From an uncultured Alistipes sp. (GTDB lineage: Bacteria; Bacteroidota; Bacteroidia; Bacteroidales; Rikenellaceae), in NCBI GenBank assembly GCA_900539755.1, contig UQDC01000004.1, positions 124,001-188,000 on the forward strand: a stretch of DNA of 64,000 nt, written 5' to 3'. The notes beneath the pieces are model-generated. The model ran no database searches. It was not told the origin of the DNA and saw only the letters and a list, made by a program, of their open reading frames with translations. Positions 59,844-64,000 of this stretch are shown here, piece by piece. How positions within the stretch are numbered: position 1 is the first letter of the stretch; every line of letters starts with the position of its first letter. The position numbers and the translations under genes are program-made.

Positions 59844-60995
59844 ATGAAAACTAAAATTCTGGAGAAATTCAAAACATTATACGGTGAAGGTGCTGCATGT
59901 TATGCCTCTCCGGGCCGTGTCAATCTGATCGGCGAGCACACCGATTATAATATGGGCTTTGTAATGCCTGGCGCTATTGATAAAGCGATTTATGTAGCGA
60001 TCAAACCTAATGGCGGTACGGTAAGTCATGTCTATTCGGTTGATTACGACGAAGCGGTTGATCTCGATTTCACCGGTGAGAAACCGGCTCAACAATGGGC
60101 TTGTTATGTATTCGGTGTGGTAAAGGAGATGGAAGAGCGCGGAGCCAAAGTACCGGCATTTGATATGACCTTCGGTGGAGATGTGCCTCTGGGGGCAGGT
60201 CTCTCCTCCTCTGCTGCATTGGAAAGTGCAGTTGGTTTCGCATTGAACGACACTTTCAACCTTGGATTTACTCGTGAGGAGTTGGCTAAAATCGGACAGA
60301 TGACCGAACACCATTATATTGGAGTACGTTGCGGTATTATGGATCAGTTCGCTTCATTGTTCGGTGAAAAAGGTAAGATTGTGCGTCTCGACTGCCGTTC
60401 ACTCGAGTACAAACTTGAACCGTTTAATCCTGAGGCTGCCGGATGCAAAGTAGTATTGTTCGATACCCAGGTTAAACACACTTTGGCCTCTTCGGAGTAT
60501 AATGTTCGTCGCGCGCAGTGCGAGGCTGGTGTCGCTGTTGTAGCTAAACATGTTCCGGGTATTGAGTCTCTGCGTGATGTGACCATGGAGATGCTCGATA
60601 AATACAAAGATGAGATGGACGAAGTGGTTTACCGTCGTTGCAGCTTTGTAATTAATGAGAATCAGCGTCTATTGGACGGCTGCGCAGCTTTGGAGCAGGG
60701 CGATTATGTAACCTTTGGTCAGAAAGTTTACGGTTCGCACGAAGGATTGAGTAAATGGTATGAAGTGAGCTGCAAAGAGCTTGATTTCTTGGTAGATATT
60801 GCCCGCAAGAATCCTGGTGTATTGGGTGCTCGCATGATGGGCGGTGGTTTCGGCGGTTGCACGATCAACATTGTTAAAGCCGAAGCTTATGATGCCTATG
60901 TTGCTGAGATTACTGAAAAATTCGAAAAAGAGTTCGGCCGCAAACCTCGTGTAATTGAGGTGGTTATTTCGCAAGGCGCTCACAAAATCGAATAA
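59844..60995 (+). CDS. galK: Galactokinase
   Basis: A 383-residue GHMP-family kinase phosphorylating galactose at C1 (Leloir pathway). Signature segments: SPGRVNLIGEHTDYNMGFV near 20-38 (galactokinase box), VPLGAGLSSSAALESAVG (ATP loop) and MMGGGFGGCTIN (motif 3). The catalytic Asp is in GIMDQFASLFG. No galactose transporter or epimerase is adjacent. A small lipoprotein gene follows 18 bp after. Confidence 0.96.
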   Translation: MKTKILEKFKTLYGEGAACYASPGRVNLIGEHTDYNMGFVMPGAIDKAIYVAIKPNGGTVSHVYSVDYDEAVDLDFTGEKPAQQWACYVFGVVKEMEERGAKVPAFDMTFGGDVPLGAGLSSSAALESAVGFALNDTFNLGFTREELAKIGQMTEHHYIGVRCGIMDQFASLFGEKGKIVRLDCRSLEYKLEPFNPEAAGCKVVLFDTQVKHTLASSEYNVRRAQCEAGVAVVAKHVPGIESLRDVTMEMLDKYKDEMDEVVYRRCSFVINENQRLLDGCAALEQGDYVTFGQKVYGSHEGLSKWYEVSCKELDFLVDIARKNPGVLGARMMGGGFGGCTINIVKAEAYDAYVAEITEKFEKEFGRKPRVIEVVISQGAHKIE

Positions 60996-61013
60996 GTCAA
61001 GATCGAAGAGTCG

Positions 61014-61367
61014 ATGAAACGCTTTTGGTGTCTTTGTGTGGTGTTGATGTTATTTGTGGGATCTGGCTGCACAGACGAAAAAGGACAGGTTTATCCCTAC
61101 TTTATCGGGATTGATGAGTATCGTTCCGGCAGTTCATTGGTTGGTCCCATGCTCTATTTGCAATCATTGGGCATTCAGGATCAATTTACCGTGGAGACAC
61201 AGGATGATCGACAGGTTGCCGACAGCAAAGCAGCTGCAGTGTTTGAAACGGAAATGAGTAAAGTTGATCCGGTAATGATCGAGTCGTTTGAAGGTTGTTA
61301 TGTGCGTTACGTGTTGCTGGCACCCGATTCGACGACCCTTCAGCAATGTGAGTTCGGAACGAAATAA
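61014..61367 (+). CDS. Small lipoprotein of unknown function
   Basis: 117 residues. The signal MKRFWCLCVVLMLFVGSGC contains a good lipobox with Cys19, so it is a membrane-anchored lipoprotein. The mature 98 residues show no domain I recognise; two Cys (in EGCYVRYVLL and LQQCEFGTK) could form a disulphide. The start is supported by the signal peptide and by the 18-bp distance from galK, with which it is likely co-transcribed. Followed by a strong terminator. Confidence 0.75.
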   Translation: MKRFWCLCVVLMLFVGSGCTDEKGQVYPYFIGIDEYRSGSSLVGPMLYLQSLGIQDQFTVETQDDRQVADSKAAAVFETEMSKVDPVMIESFEGCYVRYVLLAPDSTTLQQCEFGTK

Positions 61368-61385
61368 ATACTGTTCATCGATATG

Positions 61386-61424
61386 AAAAACGGGAGACTT
61401 TTGATGGAGTCTCCCGTTTTTTTG
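61386..61424 (+). terminator. Rho-independent terminator after galK and the lipoprotein gene
   Basis: AAAAACGGGAGACT (61386-61399), 8-nt loop, AGTCTCCCGTTTTT (61408-61421): 14 perfect pairs with a terminal T run. Confidence 0.95.
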
Positions 61425-61615
61425 TGTTGCGAGATGAATCTAATCTGATGCAGAGGTACGATATGGTTATCTTGTTTGAGGATTTATCTATTGTATGATT
61501 AACTCTTTTATGTTGTACTTGTGTTGTGCGGCAAAATCAACAGAGATGTGAAACTTTGGGTTCGACCTTTGATTCCATCGATTGTGATAGGATTCCATCT
61601 TGGGGGAATAGAAAC

Positions 61616-61655
61616 AAAAAAAATCCCGCACCTTTTAATATGGGCGCGGGATTTT
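61616..61655 (-). terminator. Terminator of the C69 dipeptidase gene
   Basis: On the minus strand AAAATCCCGC (61655-61646), a 16-nt loop region and GCGGGATTTT (61629-61620) followed by further T (complement of the A run at 61613-61619). Confidence 0.8.
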
Positions 61656-61681
61656 GTCTTAGAGTGGGAATAGTCCTCAAA

Positions 61682-63370
61682 CTATTGAGGTAAATTCTTT
61701 GTTTTAACCACTTTCAGTTTGTCTCCGGTACTTCCGGCAACAGCTTTTTGCCACTCTTCGTTATATCCTGGGAAATTCGGTGATGCAGGAATGTTGCGTC
61801 CGTTTCCATTATCCTGGAATTTGCCGTCTTTTTCTTTTTTGACGTTACCATCCATATATTTAATCAGCAGATATTGATCCAACTGTTGCCAACGATCGAA
61901 CATGTTTTGAGCGGTGGTAACCGAGAAGTTGGTCAGGAAATCGATTGCCAATTGAGGATCTTGTTTGTACAGCAACAGAGCGGCAGTATCGACAGCCGGA
62001 ATCTCCTTTTCGTTACGGTTGTCGATTTCGTTGATTACTTTGATAATATCTTTGCTGATCAGATCGTAACGAAGATAAGCGAAGTTGGTTACACGGTTGA
62101 AGAGCCAGAAAGCAGAGGTCGGAGAGTATTCAGTCATATGGCCGTTCCCTTCGCGGAAACATTCAGGTACGCGCTTTGAAGAGGTGTAGATCGGAGTGAG
62201 GCATGAGGTACCTGAATCATCCACACCAAACCACAGAATACCTCCGATAGCATCTGGCAACCAACTGCGAGCCTGTCCCAACATCCAGAAGCCGGTTTGT
62301 TGAGTCGCCACAGCGCGCTCGTTTAAATATTCTTGTCCATCCACAGTGAAATTCATCGGACGCCAACGGTACGGCAGATTATGTCCACCGGCTCCGATGT
62401 CATTGCGCATATCCATTGGGGTGTCTTCGAAATGGTCGCGCATCAGCCATGCCACCTCTTTTACGCTCAGTTTCTTTGTGGGTTTTACAAAGAGCGGCAG
62501 GCGTTTTGAGGCATCATAGCCCATTGCATAGTCAATGTACTCTTTCATCCCTCCTTCGGTGACCCGATTGAAAGCACTCCATACACGAGCCTCGCAAGCG
62601 CGAAGTCCACTGAAATCGAGAGGAGCATAGGCATCAGCGAAACTAAAATTTTTATCGGCTCCTTTATAAAAACCGGACTCTCTCGCAAATGAAATGACAT
62701 CGGGCGAATAGAGGCAATTTTCAGGATCGTTCAATGGGAATGTTGTGATGCGGGCTTGGTTGGCATGCATTCCAATGTAACCTTCCGGAACACGCACGGC
62801 TACCCATACTGCACCTTTGTTGACGTTTTTCCCATCGACCATTTTAACCCCTTTACCGATCAGCTCCATGTGCCAGACTTCGTTGGGATCGGCAATAGAA
62901 AATGATTCACCGCTGGAGTAATAACCGTAGGTATTTACCAAATCACTCATTACCTGAATTGCTTCACGCGCCGTTTTTGCACGTTGCAACGTGGTGTAAA
63001 TCAGTGTGCCGTAGTCGATAAGACCGGTTGTGTCACGAAGATTTCGACCTCCAAAGGTGCTTTCGGTGATGATCAGTTGGTGTTCATTCATATTGCCGAC
63101 AGTCGAATAGGTCGAGGCTGCCTGAGGAATTTCACCAAGGTATTTACCGGTATCCCATTCGTAAACCGGCATCATGGTTCCAGCCGGATAGGTAGCTGCC
63201 GGATGGAAATAGAGGCATCCGTATAGCTGGTGTGAGTCGGCCGTATAGGTGACCATGGTTGAACCATCTGTGGTTGCACCTTTTGAGACGAGAATGTTGG
63301 TGCAGGCATGGCTGTCATAAGAGGCCATAAGAGCGGCGGCCAAAAACAAAGCCGTCAGTTTTCTTTTCAT
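61682..63370 (-). CDS. C69-family dipeptidase, exported
   Basis: A 562-residue Ntn-hydrolase of peptidase family C69 (PepD-like). The N-terminus MKRKLTALFLAAALMASYDSHA is a signal peptide, and the first residue after the probable cleavage is Cys23 in ACTNILVSKGATTDGS, the catalytic nucleophile of the family. Conserved stretches include TYTADSHQLYG, IADPNEVWHMELIGKG and MHANQARIT. Expected activity is hydrolysis of dipeptides in the periplasm, feeding amino acids to the cell. Single gene. A TATTTTTG -7 box lies upstream at 63424-63431. Confidence 0.92.
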   Translation of the reverse strand: MKRKLTALFLAAALMASYDSHACTNILVSKGATTDGSTMVTYTADSHQLYGCLYFHPAATYPAGTMMPVYEWDTGKYLGEIPQAASTYSTVGNMNEHQLIITESTFGGRNLRDTTGLIDYGTLIYTTLQRAKTAREAIQVMSDLVNTYGYYSSGESFSIADPNEVWHMELIGKGVKMVDGKNVNKGAVWVAVRVPEGYIGMHANQARITTFPLNDPENCLYSPDVISFARESGFYKGADKNFSFADAYAPLDFSGLRACEARVWSAFNRVTEGGMKEYIDYAMGYDASKRLPLFVKPTKKLSVKEVAWLMRDHFEDTPMDMRNDIGAGGHNLPYRWRPMNFTVDGQEYLNERAVATQQTGFWMLGQARSWLPDAIGGILWFGVDDSGTSCLTPIYTSSKRVPECFREGNGHMTEYSPTSAFWLFNRVTNFAYLRYDLISKDIIKVINEIDNRNEKEIPAVDTAALLLYKQDPQLAIDFLTNFSVTTAQNMFDRWQQLDQYLLIKYMDGNVKKEKDGKFQDNGNGRNIPASPNFPGYNEEWQKAVAGSTGDKLKVVKTKNLPQ

Positions 63371-63423
63371 ATTCTGGGTTTTTGATTAATTTTGATTCGT
63401 TTGTTCCGTGTGAACATATTAAA

Positions 63424-63431
63424 CAAAAATA
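63424..63431 (-). promoter_or_regulatory. -7 box of the C69 dipeptidase gene
   Basis: On the minus strand TATTTTTG, matching TAnnTTTG, about 54 bp before the start codon at 63370. Confidence 0.45.
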
Positions 63432-63473
63432 CGGAAAATTCTATAATATACATAGCTTAGTCTGACAGATAAT

Positions 63474-64000
63474 ATGGCGATTGTAGACAAATTAAAAGAG
63501 GTTGAGAGTTCATTGCCTGCACATGTGCGTTTGGTGGCAGTATCCAAAACATATCCGGCTGAGGTGGTACGTGAAGCTTATGATGCAGGTCAACGTATAT
63601 TTGGCGAAAATCGGCCGCAGGAGATGGATGCAAAATATCATCAGCTCCCGACAGATATCGAGTGGCATATGATCGGCCATTTACAGACCAATAAAGTGAA
63701 ATTGATCATTCCTTATGTATCCATGATTCATTCCGTGGATTCTGTGAAGTTGCTGGGTGTGATCAATGATCAGGCATTGAAACACAACCGAGTGGTGGAT
63801 GTGCTTTTTGAAGTGCATATTGCTCAGGAAGAGAGCAAACACGGTTGGAATGCAGAAGAGCTGATCGACTATTTGCGCAGTGGTGAATATCGAACAATGT
63901 CTGGCGTTTGTTATCGGGGATTGATGGGAGTCGCTACCAATACCGATGACGAACAGGTGGTTAAAACGGAGTTTACGGGACTCCATGATTTGATGGGTCG
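63474..64000 (+). CDS. YggS-family PLP homeostasis protein, 5' part (cut by window end)
   Basis: The reading frame opens at the ATG at 63474 and stays open for 175 codons to the window edge, so the 3' end is missing. The start MAIVDKLKEVESSLP is followed by VRLVAVSKTYP with the PLP-binding Lys25, FGENRPQEM, EWHMIGHLQTNK, MIHSVDSVKLL and EESKHGW, which together identify the YggS/ProSC family of alanine-racemase-fold PLP carriers. It binds pyridoxal phosphate and balances vitamin B6 and amino-acid pools. Divergent from the C69 dipeptidase gene. Confidence 0.93.
   Translation, partial: MAIVDKLKEVESSLPAHVRLVAVSKTYPAEVVREAYDAGQRIFGENRPQEMDAKYHQLPTDIEWHMIGHLQTNKVKLIIPYVSMIHSVDSVKLLGVINDQALKHNRVVDVLFEVHIAQEESKHGWNAEELIDYLRSGEYRTMSGVCYRGLMGVATNTDDEQVVKTEFTGLHDLMG

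Noticed and set aside
1..64000. CRISPR arrays, insertion sequences, prophage genes, toxin-antitoxin pairs
   Set aside because: No regular spaced repeats, transposase, integrase or phage-type genes were recognised in the window.

Overview
The window reads as ordinary chromosome of a Bacteroidales-type bacterium (phylum Bacteroidota). The evidence is: recurrent promoter -7 boxes of the TAnnTTTG type; weak or absent Shine-Dalgarno sequences; a TonB-dependent receptor followed by lipoproteins with DUF5689-like sequence; a type III glutamine synthetase; a Na+-translocating NADH:quinone reductase (nqrA-F); a class B aspartate transcarbamylase with a separate PyrI; and a helix-turn-helix protein with the Bacteroidota-style C-terminal tail. 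Family or genus cannot be fixed from the sequence alone. No rRNA, tRNA, CRISPR array, insertion sequence or prophage was recognised.

Layout. 1-2.7 kb: 3' part of a TonB-dependent receptor gene and two overlapping paralogous lipoprotein genes. 2.9-6.2 kb: obg (minus), a membrane-anchored DNA/RNA non-specific endonuclease, and era. 6.3-9.1 kb: translation genes rplM-rpsI and rpsB-tsf. 9.3-16.3 kb: AddA-like and AddB-like recombination nucleases on opposite strands around a small exported DUF2807 protein. 16.6-20.9 kb: glnN and two tandem LytM/M23 proteins. 21-25.2 kb: alaS and gpmI. 25.6-28.4 kb: tcdA, a TatD-like hydrolase and a secreted C1-type peptidase. 28.5-36.0 kb: nqrABCDEF followed at once by the bifunctional NAD(P)HX repair enzyme. 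36.1-39.8 kb: a small conserved protein, then an AT-rich block holding a zinc-type ABC ATPase and binding lipoprotein without a permease, an HTH protein, and about 640 bp of very AT-rich non-coding DNA with dyad elements. 39.8-42.0 kb: HIT protein and phosphohexomutase. 42.2-48.2 kb: dnaA, then bcp-recA-relA/spoT and a small membrane protein. 48.4-58.9 kb: a ten-gene minus-strand run, in transcription order dapB, lepB, yigZ, pyrB, pyrI, uvrA, M16 peptidase, O-methyltransferase, thiM, thiE. 59-64 kb: truA, galK, a small lipoprotein, a C69 dipeptidase, and the 5' part of a YggS-family gene cut by the window edge.

Most of the window is housekeeping. The less explained parts are the receptor/DUF5689 pair near an anchored nuclease (possible nutrient capture), the AT-rich zinc/HTH block with dyads and no permease, the mirror-image overlapping promoters between obg and the nuclease gene, the structured leaders before rplM and rpsB, and the coupling of NADHX repair to the Nqr operon. 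No clearly new multi-gene system was found; the AT-rich block at 36.4-39.8 kb is the best place to look again.
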